From contig NZ_AYMG01000025.1 of assembly GCF_000633455.1 (NCBI RefSeq), forward strand, positions 54,969 to 118,968: a stretch of DNA of 64,000 nucleotides, given 5' to 3'. Below are positions 35,301-43,383 of this stretch, one piece after another. Both the position numbers and the translations under genes were made by a program. The notes under the pieces were generated by a model. It was not told the DNA's origin and ran no database searches. It saw only the letters and a program-made list of their open reading frames with translations. Within the stretch, counting starts at the first letter, position 1. Each line of letters opens with the position of its first letter. This stretch comes from Pedobacter jeongneungensis (GTDB lineage: Bacteria; Bacteroidota; Bacteroidia; Sphingobacteriales; Sphingobacteriaceae).

Positions 35301-36516
35301 TGGTCTGTCTTACGGCCCCTCCCTGATAAGCATTTAACTGTGCGATTAAGTTATTCGATTGCTGTGCAAAGCCAGTTGCAGTAGTTCCGGCAGGCAGGCC
35401 CGAAGTTCCTCCTGTAAGCAAAAGATTGTTAAAAGGCACATTTTCTCCCAAATCCATTAAGCCTAATACGTCTCTTGAATCGGTAGTGTTGCCTGCTTTG
35501 TTGGTAATCCATACCTCTATTTTGGTAATCTGGATCGGAGAAGTAATAATTGGTGCATTAGCCAGGTTTTTATTGTAGTTGTTCCTGAAATATTGTGATA
35601 AGAAATAGTGTTTATTTGCCTCGTAACTATCAATATTTACCGTGGTGGTATTTTGCTGTGCCCCATTGGTAATCTTAATTTCTCTTGATTGTGATTTTTG
35701 CTGGGTATAAACACTCGTTACATTTAATCGGCCAAATTTTAACTGCGTTTTTATACCAAATAACGCCTGTGTTCCGGTAATTAGCGAGGTATTTAAAGGT
35801 AAACTTACGTTACCTGCTTCAATTTTTTGAATAATATCATCTGCTCCACCGGTATAATCGAGTTTGATCTGATTTTCAAAATCGAACTGTGCCTCAGTGT
35901 TGTAATTACTTTTAATCTTTAATTTTGTTCCGATATTTCCAACAAGGTCCATCTGGATCCTTTGGTTAAAGTCGAAATTGGTTTGCACCCTTTGTCTTTC
36001 GTTAAAAAGCGGGTTTTCATTTTTATTTATCCGGCCTAAAAAAGTAAGTTCAGCTTCTCCACGCGGCTGGATATCAATGGTGGTTCCACCAAATAATTTT
36101 TCGAAAGCCTTACTGTTTACCTGGATCTGAGGGATAATACCTGAGCTGCGGTAATCACTTACCTCAGCATTTGAAATGCTGCGCCAATTGCCACGTTTGA
36201 TCTCGCTGTTTATCAGCCGTTGGTATTCATCAATGGTTAAATATTGGGTATTTAAAACGAACCGGTCGCCAATAATTTCTTTAACCACATAACGTTTGTT
36301 TTTGGCATCGTATTCTACAACGCGCCTTAAGTTATTTGGGGCCGGATAAAATGGATTAACGGCAGGACTAAGCCCCAGGCGCTCTTTTTCTTTGAGACCG
36401 AAGTTATTTTTTGGCGTAATGGTATCCGCTTTGCTTGGAACAACTTGGGAAAAAGTGTTTTGAGAAGCAATTAAGAAAAGTGGGATGAGAAACAGAAATG
36501 TAGATATTCTCTTCAA
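29314..36516 (-). CDS. sprA: Type IX secretion outer-membrane translocon SprA (gliding motility)
   Basis: Giant outer-membrane barrel of 2,400 residues, matching SprA/Sov, the translocation channel of the type IX secretion system. A signal peptide (to about residue 24, NTFSQ) is followed by long SprA-type repeats. These include recurring NSKAFEKLFGGTTIDIQPRGEAE-like and VKGQPDMSKVRVYMVGIKNP-like blocks, and an Asn/Tyr-rich barrel ending FSLRFTLN. The start is TTG at 36516, 12 bases after the ruvA stop. Other T9SS genes (gldKLMN, sprE, sprT, porV) are elsewhere. The ruvA-sprA-gcvH order recurs in this phylum. Confidence 0.95.
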   Translation of the reverse strand: MKRISTFLFLIPLFLIASQNTFSQVVPSKADTITPKNNFGLKEKERLGLSPAVNPFYPAPNNLRRVVEYDAKNKRYVVKEIIGDRFVLNTQYLTIDEYQRLINSEIKRGNWRSISNAEVSDYRSSGIIPQIQVNSKAFEKLFGGTTIDIQPRGEAELTFLGRINKNENPLFNERQRVQTNFDFNQRIQMDLVGNIGTKLKIKSNYNTEAQFDFENQIKLDYTGGADDIIQKIEAGNVSLPLNTSLITGTQALFGIKTQLKFGRLNVTSVYTQQKSQSREIKITNGAQQNTTTVNIDSYEANKHYFLSQYFRNNYNKNLANAPIITSPIQITKIEVWITNKAGNTTDSRDVLGLMDLGENVPFNNLLLTGGTSGLPAGTTATGFAQQSNNLIAQLNAYQGGAVRQTNSNAVLSFFQTTPVNTSNTDNFAKLIYARKLTEREFTFQPQLGYLSLNNPLNADEVLAVAYRYTYNGVEYQVGEFSTDISFDAANPKVLYAKLLKNETTKIQLPTWDLMMKNIYSIGGYQISSQNFKLDIYRIDNETGVDNPVMTEGQNTANKQWIALTEFDRLNQQNERRPDGVFDFVAANNAFGSYSTASNSNQASLFGTGSNGQTSLITNTNSGYITIDPANGRIIFPVIEPFGKDLAARFLPSEQNLINKYTFTALYDSTQTIAKQLFQNQNRYVIKVNYQSDISSEFSLNAINVPEGSVKVFAGTMPLTEGVDFTVDYQGGRVSIINQALLISGQPIRITTENNELFGLQQRSLFGTRLDYRVNNKLNLGGTIMNLTEKPLTQKVNIGEEPISNTIWGADINYSSPSRFLTKLVDKLPFISTKAPSSVTFYGEFAQLIPGHPRALNFAGSKNGVSYLDDFEASRSVIDLKSAIAWQLSGTPQLFSESNKSNDLSYGYNRARIAFYNIDPTFYNSAASTTPANIRNNRNELSNHYVREVIEQEVFPFKETATGQALNITTLDVAYYPTVRGPYNFRTTDFRPDGSLLQPRNNWGGFQRKIETNDFEALNVGFIELWVMDPFIYKPNSAGGDMYFNLGNISEDILKDGRKSLENGLPATNDPGKYDETVWGRVPKLQPVVQAFDNNPDSRRAQDVGLDGLSDADEKIKFATAITQIKSQLNATAATALDADPSSDNYAYFRGPALDQINAGILKRYEKYNGTEGNSKTSQQSQAELGLENSASTSLPDGEDINRDNNMTQSDEYFQYKVSIRPGDLNVGQNFITDKVTSQVKLANGNTQAVTWYQFRIPIGQYQDKVGGIQDFKSIRFFRMFMTNFADTAVLRFAKLQLIRGEWREYNASNVAAQVIVDPSLPALTPDNSTIEVSTVNIEENGKRSPIPYVTPPGILRERDYSNYRGDTRLNEQSLSVTVKSLRDGYGRAAFKTAYSDFRSYKHLEMFVHAEAVNNQLLNDNDVSAFLRIGTDNQDNYYEYVMPLKVTNPGTSDPDAIWPEANRMDIDLTLFQNAKLARNVAKLANGQPWPTNVPFTYTDGARTIVVKGQPDMSKVRVYMVGIKNPLRAATDDGIRDDGQDKSALVWFNELRLTEFDEKGGWAATGRLNLKLADFADVNISGSKSTVGFGSIDSKVSERNRADNVLLDISSAMELGKFLPQKSGVKIPMFVSYSKQVSTPQYNPRTPDIELKNALDQSTKAQKDSILNFAQDYTVRRGINFTNVRKDRVNTSKPVHLWDIENFAASYAYTQYNHRDFINQSSIQNTYRASLQYSYSKEAKTIAPFEKIIKSNMLALLRDFNFSIFPSAINFRIDVDRLYSENTLRNNDPNNTISLYRNGYGTTFNKNFTMSRVYGIAWNLTRSLQLDFNATNYSIIDEPDGRIEGLKRDTVWQNLKRLGRTTDYNHNLNVTYNLPIDKIPGLNWVTVKTRYGTNFNWQTEPLSTLRDPNINLGNTVQNSRTIQVNPTLNLTTLYNKFGFIRNTGNDQDGSKAKKFFINILTSLKNVNASYVQTKGIFLPGYLPTTKYFGIDNATGAPGLGFAFGSQRDIREMALNNGWLTTDTLQNQLYVNTLREDFQLTGQIEPFKDLRITLKANKAQTRNFSTNFRYVASVSSFENLSAITTGDYSISYIAIGTAFKEKNSSTVSSLFNQFMANRIIISRRLGAQNPNSSGLNGGYADGYSKESQDVIISAFMAAYSGKDASKSKMNAFPKIPLPNWNLTYSGLTSIPFIADKFSSVDIRHGYRSAYNINGFNSLLRYQETNGASSSRDVNNNFLPEYQFAQVTVSEYFAPLVGVDTRFKNNLTASFELNRSRLLGLSLSNSQLAQLSENNMVLGLGYRTNKFRFPFGWFKSLKMDNNMDFKLDVAIRDNKTVIYRADITEAEVSSGAKNISLRPSVDYVLNQKFNIKLFYDSNITKPYTSQTFNTSFSNFGFSLRFTLN

Positions 36517-36528
36517 AGGCAGTTTTGT

Positions 36529-37113
36529 CTATAAGGTTTTTAAAGCTTGTTTAATTAGTTGCTCTACCGAAAGTGTTCCCTCTGTCACTTTTAATATCTG
36601 GTCTATAGTTTTTTCGGCGGTTTGTTTGGCGAATCCGAGCATTACCAATGCAGATAACGCTTCATCTTTAACAGTATTGTGTTGAGGCATAGAAATTAAC
36701 GAATCTACCCCTTCTTTTTTCAGTTTATCCTGTAATTCTAAAACCAGGCGTTGTGCAGTTTTCGCACCGAGCCCCTTAATTCTTTGAATAAGAGGCAAAT
36801 CTGCTTTAACAATTGCAGTCTGGATTTCTACAGGGGTGATAGACGATAAAATCATTCTGCCTGTATTTGGTCCGATTCCCGATACCGATATTAAATGTAA
36901 AAATAAACGGCGTTCGCCCTCATCAGCGAAGCCGTATAATGTATGTGCATCCTCTTTTACATGCAGCCAGGTGTAGAGTTTACACCTTTCTGCATCGCCC
37001 AAAGCGCTGTATGTATTTAAAGAAATGTTAATATGATAGCCTATACCTCCGGCTTCAACCACAACGTAAGCTGGGTTTTTGAATGTCAATTTACCATCAA
37101 TATAGGCGTACAT
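36529..37113 (-). CDS. ruvA: Holliday junction DNA helicase subunit RuvA
   Basis: Tetrameric Holliday-junction binding protein that loads RuvB for branch migration. The 194 residues show the N-terminal OB fold (MYAYIDGKL, YHINISLNT), the helix-hairpin-helix motifs (LISVSGIGPNTGRMILS near 80-96 and IKGLGAKTAQRLVLEL near 110-125) and the small C-terminal domain that regulates RuvB. It starts 6 bases after maeB and ends 12 bases before sprA, so the three are probably co-transcribed. Confidence 0.96.
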   Translation of the reverse strand: MYAYIDGKLTFKNPAYVVVEAGGIGYHINISLNTYSALGDAERCKLYTWLHVKEDAHTLYGFADEGERRLFLHLISVSGIGPNTGRMILSSITPVEIQTAIVKADLPLIQRIKGLGAKTAQRLVLELQDKLKKEGVDSLISMPQHNTVKDEALSALVMLGFAKQTAEKTIDQILKVTEGTLSVEQLIKQALKTL

Positions 37114-37119
37114 GCAATT

Positions 37120-39441
37120 CTACTTTTTGTTTGTTTTCCCAAATATACCTTTTCGTTTCGAAGTTTCAATTTCTTCTTTTGCCTGAACATCTACAACAGC
37201 AATGGTAACCATATTTACAATTTCGCGCACCGAACTGCCTAATTGAACAATATGAACAGGTTTATTCAGTCCTAAAAGGATCGGGCCAACTGCTTCTGCA
37301 CCACCAAGCTCTTGTAACAATTTGTATGCAATGTTCCCTGACTCAAGATTTGGGAACACCAAAGTATTGGCCGGAGCATCAGCTAATGTACTAAAAGGAA
37401 AGTTATCTTTTAACAACTCGTTATTAATGGCAAAATTTCCCTGCATTTCGCCATCTACCACAATTTCCGGGTGGTTTTTATGAAGCAGGTTAACGGTTTC
37501 CCTTACTTTATTTGGGGTTACGCCATCGTTCGAGCCAAAGTTTGAATAGGATAACAGCGCAATACGTGGTTTGATATTAAACTGTTTTACCGATTTATCG
37601 ATCAATAAAGTAATATCAACCAGTTCTTCTGCAGTTGGATCAACGTTTACTGTGGTATCGCCAAAGAAAACCGGACCCTTTTTGGTCATCATCATGTACA
37701 TACCGGCTACACGTTTTACGCCCGGTTTTACACCAATTACCTGTAAGGCTGGTTTAATGGTAGCACCATAGTTTTTCGTTAAGCCCGAAATCATCGCATC
37801 AGCCTCGCCAAACTCGACCATTGATGCACCGTAATAGTTACGGTCTCTCAACAATTTAGTTGCATCACGCATAGAAGAAACTCCTTTACGCTGGCGTTTT
37901 TTGAAAAGTGCTTCGGCATATTGTTTGGTTTTATCCGGATTCTGCATCTGATCAATTATCTCTACGCCTTCCAGTTCTAAAGCATGTTCGTCAATAATGG
38001 CCTGGATTTTTTCTCTATTCCCTAAAAGGATCGGAATAGCAATATTCTCATCTTTTACAATCTGGGCTGCTTTTAAGATTTTATAATTATCAGCCTCGGC
38101 AAATACCACACGCTTAGGATCCATTTTAGCTTTGGTGGTTACCGCCCTCATGATGGCATCATCCAAACCTAAACGTTTTCTCAATTCTTCGTTGTAGGCA
38201 TCCCAATCGGTAATGATTTTTCTGGCCACGCCACTTTCTATGGCTGCTTTTGCCACAGCAGTAGAAACTTCGGTAATTAGCCTAAAATCAACAGGTTTTG
38301 GAATGATGTAATCTTTGCCAAATTTAAGGTTACGGGCATTGTAAGCTAAGTTTACAGCCTCTGGAACCGATTTCTTGGCCAGTTCTGCAATGGCTTTAAC
38401 CGCAGCAATTTTCATCGCTTCATTAATGCTGGTTGCCCTAACATCTAATGCTCCACGGAAAATATAAGGGAAACCCAATACATTGTTCACCTGGTTGGGA
38501 TAATCAGAACGGCCGGTAGCCATGATGAGATCTTTACGGGTTTTAATGGCCAGCTCGTAGGCTATTTCGGGATTTGGATTGGCCATGGCAAAAACAATCG
38601 GGTTTTTGGCCATACCAACCAGCATTTCCGGCGAAATTACGTTCGCAGCAGAAAGTCCGATGAAAACATCGGCACCTTTCATCGCTTCTCCAATATTGGC
38701 AATATCTTTTCTGGTGGTTGCAAAGCTCATCCGGATATCATCCAGATCGGTACGGTGGATATCAATTAAGCCGTTGATATCGAACATCACCAAATTCTCT
38801 TTTTTAACCCCCAAGCTGAGGTACATTTTAGAACAGGAAACAGCCGCAGCACCAGCACCACTAACTACCACCTGAATTTTATCTATTTTCTTTTTCTGGA
38901 TTTCGCAGGCATTTAATAGTGCAGCGCCAGAGATAATGGCTGTTCCGTGCTGATCATCGTGCATTACAGGGATATTCATTTCCTGTTTTAAACGACGCTC
39001 AATCTCGAAACACTCCGGCGCTTTGATATCTTCGAGGTTAATCCCCCCAAAAGTTGGCTCCAATGCTTTAACAATCTTTACAAAATCGTCTACATTTTCG
39101 GTATCCAGTTCTAAATCGAATACATCGATATCAGAAAATATTTTAAATAAAAGGCCTTTGCCTTCCATTACGGGCTTACCAGCCTCGGGACCTATGTTAC
39201 CCAAGCCTAAAACAGCCGTTCCATTACTAATTACAGCAACTAAATTACCTTTTGCGGTATATTTATAAACATCTTCTTTATTGTTTGCTATTTTTAAACA
39301 AGGCTCTGCAACTCCCGGAGAGTATGCGAGGGTTAAATCCCTTTGCGATGTTGTGGGTTTGGTGGGTACTACTTGTATCTTTCCCGGACGGCCTTGCGAG
39401 TGGTAATCCAACGCATCTTGCTTTCTATTCGTATTACTCAT
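37120..39441 (-). CDS. maeB: NADP-dependent malic enzyme, MaeB type
   Basis: Oxidatively decarboxylates malate to pyruvate, giving NADPH. The 773-residue length shows the hybrid MaeB layout. The malic enzyme part (about 1-430) has LAYSPGVAEP near 38-47, HDDQHGTA and a VVSGAGAAAVS nucleotide-binding loop. A phosphotransacetylase-like domain (about 430-760) follows; it is regulatory, binding acetyl-CoA, in characterised relatives. Promoter boxes TTTA-N19-TACCTTTG lie directly upstream on this strand. It leads the maeB-ruvA-sprA run. Confidence 0.95.
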   Translation of the reverse strand: MSNTNRKQDALDYHSQGRPGKIQVVPTKPTTSQRDLTLAYSPGVAEPCLKIANNKEDVYKYTAKGNLVAVISNGTAVLGLGNIGPEAGKPVMEGKGLLFKIFSDIDVFDLELDTENVDDFVKIVKALEPTFGGINLEDIKAPECFEIERRLKQEMNIPVMHDDQHGTAIISGAALLNACEIQKKKIDKIQVVVSGAGAAAVSCSKMYLSLGVKKENLVMFDINGLIDIHRTDLDDIRMSFATTRKDIANIGEAMKGADVFIGLSAANVISPEMLVGMAKNPIVFAMANPNPEIAYELAIKTRKDLIMATGRSDYPNQVNNVLGFPYIFRGALDVRATSINEAMKIAAVKAIAELAKKSVPEAVNLAYNARNLKFGKDYIIPKPVDFRLITEVSTAVAKAAIESGVARKIITDWDAYNEELRKRLGLDDAIMRAVTTKAKMDPKRVVFAEADNYKILKAAQIVKDENIAIPILLGNREKIQAIIDEHALELEGVEIIDQMQNPDKTKQYAEALFKKRQRKGVSSMRDATKLLRDRNYYGASMVEFGEADAMISGLTKNYGATIKPALQVIGVKPGVKRVAGMYMMMTKKGPVFFGDTTVNVDPTAEELVDITLLIDKSVKQFNIKPRIALLSYSNFGSNDGVTPNKVRETVNLLHKNHPEIVVDGEMQGNFAINNELLKDNFPFSTLADAPANTLVFPNLESGNIAYKLLQELGGAEAVGPILLGLNKPVHIVQLGSSVREIVNMVTIAVVDVQAKEEIETSKRKGIFGKTNKK

Positions 39442-39464
39442 TAAGTAACTTATTAGTGACCGTG

Positions 39465-39495
39465 CAAAGGTACAATTCTTTTTATGAGGCTTAAA
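39465..39495 (-). promoter_or_regulatory. Promoter of maeB-ruvA-sprA
   Basis: On the minus strand TTTA (39492-39495) and TACCTTTG (39465-39472) are 19 bases apart, matching the consensus except one base in the minus-33 box. The leader would be about 17-20 bases. Confidence 0.6.
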
Positions 39496-39646
39496 ATAAA
39501 ATACCTTTCAAAAAAAGTTAAATGAGATGTAAGGGACTGAAGCGTAGCTCGGATGTTAAATTGGGAGAGAAATTTCCTTAACGTTATTCACAGATCTCGC
39601 CGCTACTGTCAAGATGACGACAGCACTAAAGAAATCCATCATGGAT

Positions 39647-39701
39647 AGCTTGTCGAAGGACAAATGTTATTTTCTATGGATAAAAAGGTCTTCGACAAGC
39701 T
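39647..39701. repeat. Intergenic inverted repeat between maeB and the MltD-like gene
   Basis: AGCTTGTCGAAG (39647-39658) and CTTCGACAAGCT (39690-39701) form a perfect 12-bp inverted repeat around a 31-base spacer. The 288-base gap (39442-39729) has no gene; the GCAAGATGACGACAG-like flanks look like worn repeat units. Confidence 0.65.
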
Positions 39702-39729
39702 CAGACTGACAATAATACAATAGAAAGTT

Positions 39730-41133
39730 TTACCCCTTACTAATTTTAAGAATCATTCCTACCTGTAAACCTGCTTTTGATAAACGGTTATCCCTTCTAA
39801 TGCTCTGAACAGTTGCACCGTCGAATTTCTCAGCAATATCTGATAAGGTATCGCCGGTTTTAACTTTATAACTTAAGAATGATGATGGTGCTTTTAAAGC
39901 TGTACGGTTTTTGGCATAGATTTTCAGCTTTTGCCCCGGAACAATGGTTTTGCTTTTCAGTCCATTCCAAACCCGCAGATCCTGAACCTCTACACCGTAT
40001 TTATCGGCAACTGCAGTTAAATTCTGCCCGGCGGTAACTTTATGGTAAACTACAGAAGATGTAGCTATGGCTTTTACTTTTTTCTTTCTTAAATCCCTTA
40101 CATCATCGGTGCTGGCCTCTACTACTTTCATGCTTACATCAACTTCCTGATTGTTCAGCACATCATAAATACCTGCATAATCGATATCCCTCAGTTTTGG
40201 CATTACGATACGCTTGGGTTCATCATCAGTACCATTTACAATCTTTTTCTTATACGAAGGGTTTAAGGCCATCATGGCTTCTTCTTCAACATTAAGCACT
40301 TTGGCCAGAGTTGCCAACGACACAAAACGAGTGGTTTGAACGGTATCGGTTTTCAGGAACATGTTTGAAGCCTGTGCAGTAATCTGGTGTTTGCCTGAGT
40401 AGTTCATCACATAAACAGCCGCAATAAATGCCGGTACATAATTTCTGGTTTCTTTAGGTAAAAACTGTCTGATTACCCAAAAGTCTCTCGATCCTGCTTT
40501 ATCTATTGCCCGTTTTACATTGCCTTTTCCACAATTATAAGCTGCAATAGCCAGCAGCCAATCGCCTAGTTCTTCAAAAGCATCTCTAAAATAAGCCGCA
40601 GCAGCATAACTGGCCTGGATCGGATCTTTACGCTCATCAACAAAATTGTCCATTTTCAGACCGTAGGCTTTTCCTGTGCCGAACATAAACTGCCAGATAC
40701 CCGTTGCGCCTACACGCGAAATGGCATGGGGGTTCATCTGTGACTCTACAATGGTTAAATATTTTATTTCCTGCGGAATGTTATAGTCTTTTAACGCTTT
40801 ATCAAAAATCGGGAAGTAGTAACTTGATAAGCCTATCATTTTCCCGAACATATCCTTACGCTTGGCATAGATATCGATATACTGCTGCACATACTCATTA
40901 TAAGGAAGCGGAACGGCTTTAGCGATAGAATCGAGCCTGAGTTTATAGATAAAGTTCTGCCCCATAGTTAAAGGGTTTTCAGAAACTACGGGTACGGCTA
41001 CGGTATCAGTATTGATAAAAATGTTGTTGTGTACCTTCGGAAGACTATCGAGTTTAAGGGTTTGTTGCGCGGAAGCGGAAGAAATGTATCCTAAGCAAGC
41101 ACAAATTGAAGCAAAAAGTAATTTTTTAATCAT
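39730..41133 (-). CDS. MltD-like membrane-bound lytic transglycosylase with two LysM domains
   Basis: Cleaves peptidoglycan glycan strands, forming anhydromuramic ends. Signal peptide ends SSASA (about residue 22). The SLT domain has the catalytic Glu130 in the IVESQMNPHA segment, GATGIWQFM near 142-150 and AIAAYNCGKGNV near 195-206. Two C-terminal LysM modules (about 365-410 and 422-466) bind peptidoglycan. The 467 residues match MltD. It lies after gatA on the same strand with about 200 bases between them, so a separate transcript is likely. It probably acts in wall remodelling in the periplasm. Confidence 0.92.
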   Translation of the reverse strand: MIKKLLFASICACLGYISSASAQQTLKLDSLPKVHNNIFINTDTVAVPVVSENPLTMGQNFIYKLRLDSIAKAVPLPYNEYVQQYIDIYAKRKDMFGKMIGLSSYYFPIFDKALKDYNIPQEIKYLTIVESQMNPHAISRVGATGIWQFMFGTGKAYGLKMDNFVDERKDPIQASYAAAAYFRDAFEELGDWLLAIAAYNCGKGNVKRAIDKAGSRDFWVIRQFLPKETRNYVPAFIAAVYVMNYSGKHQITAQASNMFLKTDTVQTTRFVSLATLAKVLNVEEEAMMALNPSYKKKIVNGTDDEPKRIVMPKLRDIDYAGIYDVLNNQEVDVSMKVVEASTDDVRDLRKKKVKAIATSSVVYHKVTAGQNLTAVADKYGVEVQDLRVWNGLKSKTIVPGQKLKIYAKNRTALKAPSSFLSYKVKTGDTLSDIAEKFDGATVQSIRRDNRLSKAGLQVGMILKISKG

Positions 41134-41332
41134 GGGCTATTGGTTAAACTTTCATTCGCCGTGGTATGTAAAAATCAACAAACCTTAGATTACCCCTTCC
41201 GTAAATAAACGAACCAGAGATAAATAATTCCCAGATTATATCCGGGAAACGACTCATGAAATGCCACTGCCATACTTCAATTTAATGCGATGATGCGTTA
41301 AGATTGTTCTGTATTTTGCAATGACGATAAAA

Positions 41333-42751
41333 CTATGATAAAAATGCCTGAGAAAAAGCTAAAAGCTTATCTTCCTCAAAATGTTTGGCTGTAAATTGAA
41401 TACTTAACGGTAAACCAACTTCATTATTGCCCAAAGGCAAAGCAATAGCCGGATTTCCGCTCAACGACGGCAGCACGGTAAAAATATCGGCCATGTACAT
41501 CACCAGTGCATCCTGTACGTTATCGCCGATTTTAAATGCTGCTGTTGGTGCCACAGGAGAAAGAATTAAATCATAATCCTGAAATAAAGCATCCATTTTC
41601 TCCCTGATCAGGCGACGCACCTGCTGTGCTTTTTGATAATAAGCATCGTAATATCCGGCACTTAAAACAAAGGTACCTAAAAGGATACGGCGTTTTACTT
41701 CTTCACCAAAACCTTCAGCACGGGATAATTTATATAATTCGTTTAACGATTTTGCTTCGGTATTGCGGTGCCCGTAATGCACACCATCATAACGCGAAAG
41801 GTTTGAAGAGGCTTCGGCCGTTGTTAAGATATAATAAGCCGGAACCAGGTAATCCAACAGGTCGAAAGAAACATATTCGACCGTGTGTCCATCCGACTTT
41901 AACTTTTCAATTGAAGCTAAAATAGCCGATTTAATCTCCGGATCCAGGGCATCGTTTTCGATGGTTTCTTTTAAAACCGCTATTTTTTGTTTTTTGTGTT
42001 CGCCTAAACGCGCAGGGTAATCGGGAACTGCCAAAGGAGAAACAGTTGAATCATGTTCGTCGGCACCAGCCAGAACCTGCAAAAGCAGAGCCGCATCTTC
42101 TACTGATGAAGTAATCGGTCCAACCTGATCAAATGATGAGGCAAAAGCAATTACACCATACCTCGAAATTCGGCCATATGTAGGTTTTAAACCAATCTGT
42201 CCACAAAAAGCCGCTGGCTGCCTCACCGAGCCACCTGTATCGGTACCAAGGGCAGCTAAACACATATCGGCCTGAACGGCTACAGCCGAACCACCAGAAG
42301 ATCCACCTGGAACCAGATCGGGATTTGCTGCATTTTTAACAGCCCCATAGTAAGACGTTTCGTTAGAGCCGCCCATAGCAAACTCATCACAGTTTAAACG
42401 GCCGATAATGATGGCATCTTCCTGTAACAAACGTTCAACAACAGTTGATGAATATGGAGATACAAAGCCTTCGAGCATTTTTGAAGATGCGGTAACAATA
42501 TGGCCTTCGTAACAGATATTATCTTTAATGCCAATTACCATACCTGCAAGTTTACCTGCAGTACCTTCTTCTATTTTTTGCTGTATCGCTTTTGCCTGAA
42601 CTTCGGCCGAATAAAAAAACACCTCGTTAAATGCATTGAGGTGTTCTTTATCTTTAATTTGCTTAATATAATAAGCCAATAAATCGGGTAAAGTTAATTG
42701 CTTTTGCGAAATGAGTGCCTGAATCTCTTTTAGAGCGCTGTATTTCTTCAA
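41333..42751 (-). CDS. gatA: Asp-tRNA(Asn)/Glu-tRNA(Gln) amidotransferase subunit A
   Basis: Glutaminase subunit of the GatCAB complex, which amidates misacylated Glu-tRNA(Gln) or Asp-tRNA(Asn). The Ser-cisSer-Lys triad is visible: Lys76 in GIKDNIC, Ser151 in GGSSGGSA and Ser175 in DTGGSVRQPA. The 472 residues are full length. The start is TTG at 42751, since MKKYSALKEI is the conserved opening and no ATG precedes it in frame. It is the last gene of the EnvC-TatA-TatA-GatA run, 17 bases after the TatA gene. gatB and gatC are not in the window. Confidence 0.94.
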   Translation of the reverse strand: MKKYSALKEIQALISQKQLTLPDLLAYYIKQIKDKEHLNAFNEVFFYSAEVQAKAIQQKIEEGTAGKLAGMVIGIKDNICYEGHIVTASSKMLEGFVSPYSSTVVERLLQEDAIIIGRLNCDEFAMGGSNETSYYGAVKNAANPDLVPGGSSGGSAVAVQADMCLAALGTDTGGSVRQPAAFCGQIGLKPTYGRISRYGVIAFASSFDQVGPITSSVEDAALLLQVLAGADEHDSTVSPLAVPDYPARLGEHKKQKIAVLKETIENDALDPEIKSAILASIEKLKSDGHTVEYVSFDLLDYLVPAYYILTTAEASSNLSRYDGVHYGHRNTEAKSLNELYKLSRAEGFGEEVKRRILLGTFVLSAGYYDAYYQKAQQVRRLIREKMDALFQDYDLILSPVAPTAAFKIGDNVQDALVMYMADIFTVLPSLSGNPAIALPLGNNEVGLPLSIQFTAKHFEEDKLLAFSQAFLS

Positions 42752-42768
42752 AACTAAAATTATTGCAA

Positions 42769-42969
42769 TTAAACGGTTTTATCACGGTTAGATGGATCTA
42801 CCTGATCTCCATCAACACCATCTTTTCCATCTTTAAATTCTTTAACGCCTTTACCTAAACCTCTCATTAGTTCAGGAATTTTTTTACCACCAAATAATAA
42901 CAAAACCACTACCGCGATAATGATAATTTCTGGTGTTCCAAGCATTGCTGCTATTGTTGTATTTAACAT
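42769..42969 (-). CDS. tatA: Twin-arginine translocase subunit TatA/TatE
   Basis: Pore-forming subunit of the Tat system, which exports folded proteins. The 66 residues have one N-terminal membrane helix (about 10-27) preceded by a short polar stretch, the FGGKK hinge and an amphipathic helix (PELMRGLGKGVKEFKD), then a charged tail. A second TatA-like gene lies 11 bases upstream; tatC is not nearby. The phosphoesterase at 5848-7053, which has a twin-arginine signal, is a plausible client in this window. Confidence 0.9.
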   Translation of the reverse strand: MLNTTIAAMLGTPEIIIIAVVVLLLFGGKKIPELMRGLGKGVKEFKDGKDGVDGDQVDPSNRDKTV

Positions 42970-42980
42970 AACTTTTTTGT

Positions 42981-43343
42981 TTAAACTTTATGATTGTCTG
43001 CTACAATTTTTTCGTCAATTGGGGTGCTTGTATTAGTGTGAGGTACACTAGCCGCAACCTTTTCGTCAACAGGGGTTTCTTCTGTTGGATGGTGACGTTC
43101 ACTATGGTTTACCGCTGCTTCTTCCGCTTCTTCTTTATCTAAATCCATGGCATTAATATTCCTGTGGATTTCACGCTTCACTCCCTCAGATGCATCTTTA
43201 AACTCTCTGATCCCTTTTCCAAGTCCTCTTGCAAGCTCAGGCAGTTTTTTACCACCGAACAATAATAAGACTACCACTAAAATGAGTACGATCTCCGATC
43301 CACCCATGTTTAAAAACTCTAATAACGTGCCTTGATACATCAC
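42981..43343 (-). CDS. Second TatA/B-like twin-arginine translocase subunit with long acidic tail
   Basis: A second TatA-family protein, 120 residues. It repeats the same core as its neighbour: one helix, FGGKK, then PELARGLGKGIREFKDA. It adds a 60-residue acidic, Glu- and Thr-rich tail. TatB proteins typically carry such longer tails, but the FGGKK hinge is TatA-like, so it could be a divergent TatA or TatB. Two tandem copies without tatC imply that the membrane partner is encoded elsewhere. Confidence 0.82.
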   Translation of the reverse strand: MMYQGTLLEFLNMGGSEIVLILVVVLLLFGGKKLPELARGLGKGIREFKDASEGVKREIHRNINAMDLDKEEAEEAAVNHSERHHPTEETPVDEKVAASVPHTNTSTPIDEKIVADNHKV

Positions 43344-43383
43344 TAATATAATTTATACAAATATAAACAATTTAAAAACTAAT

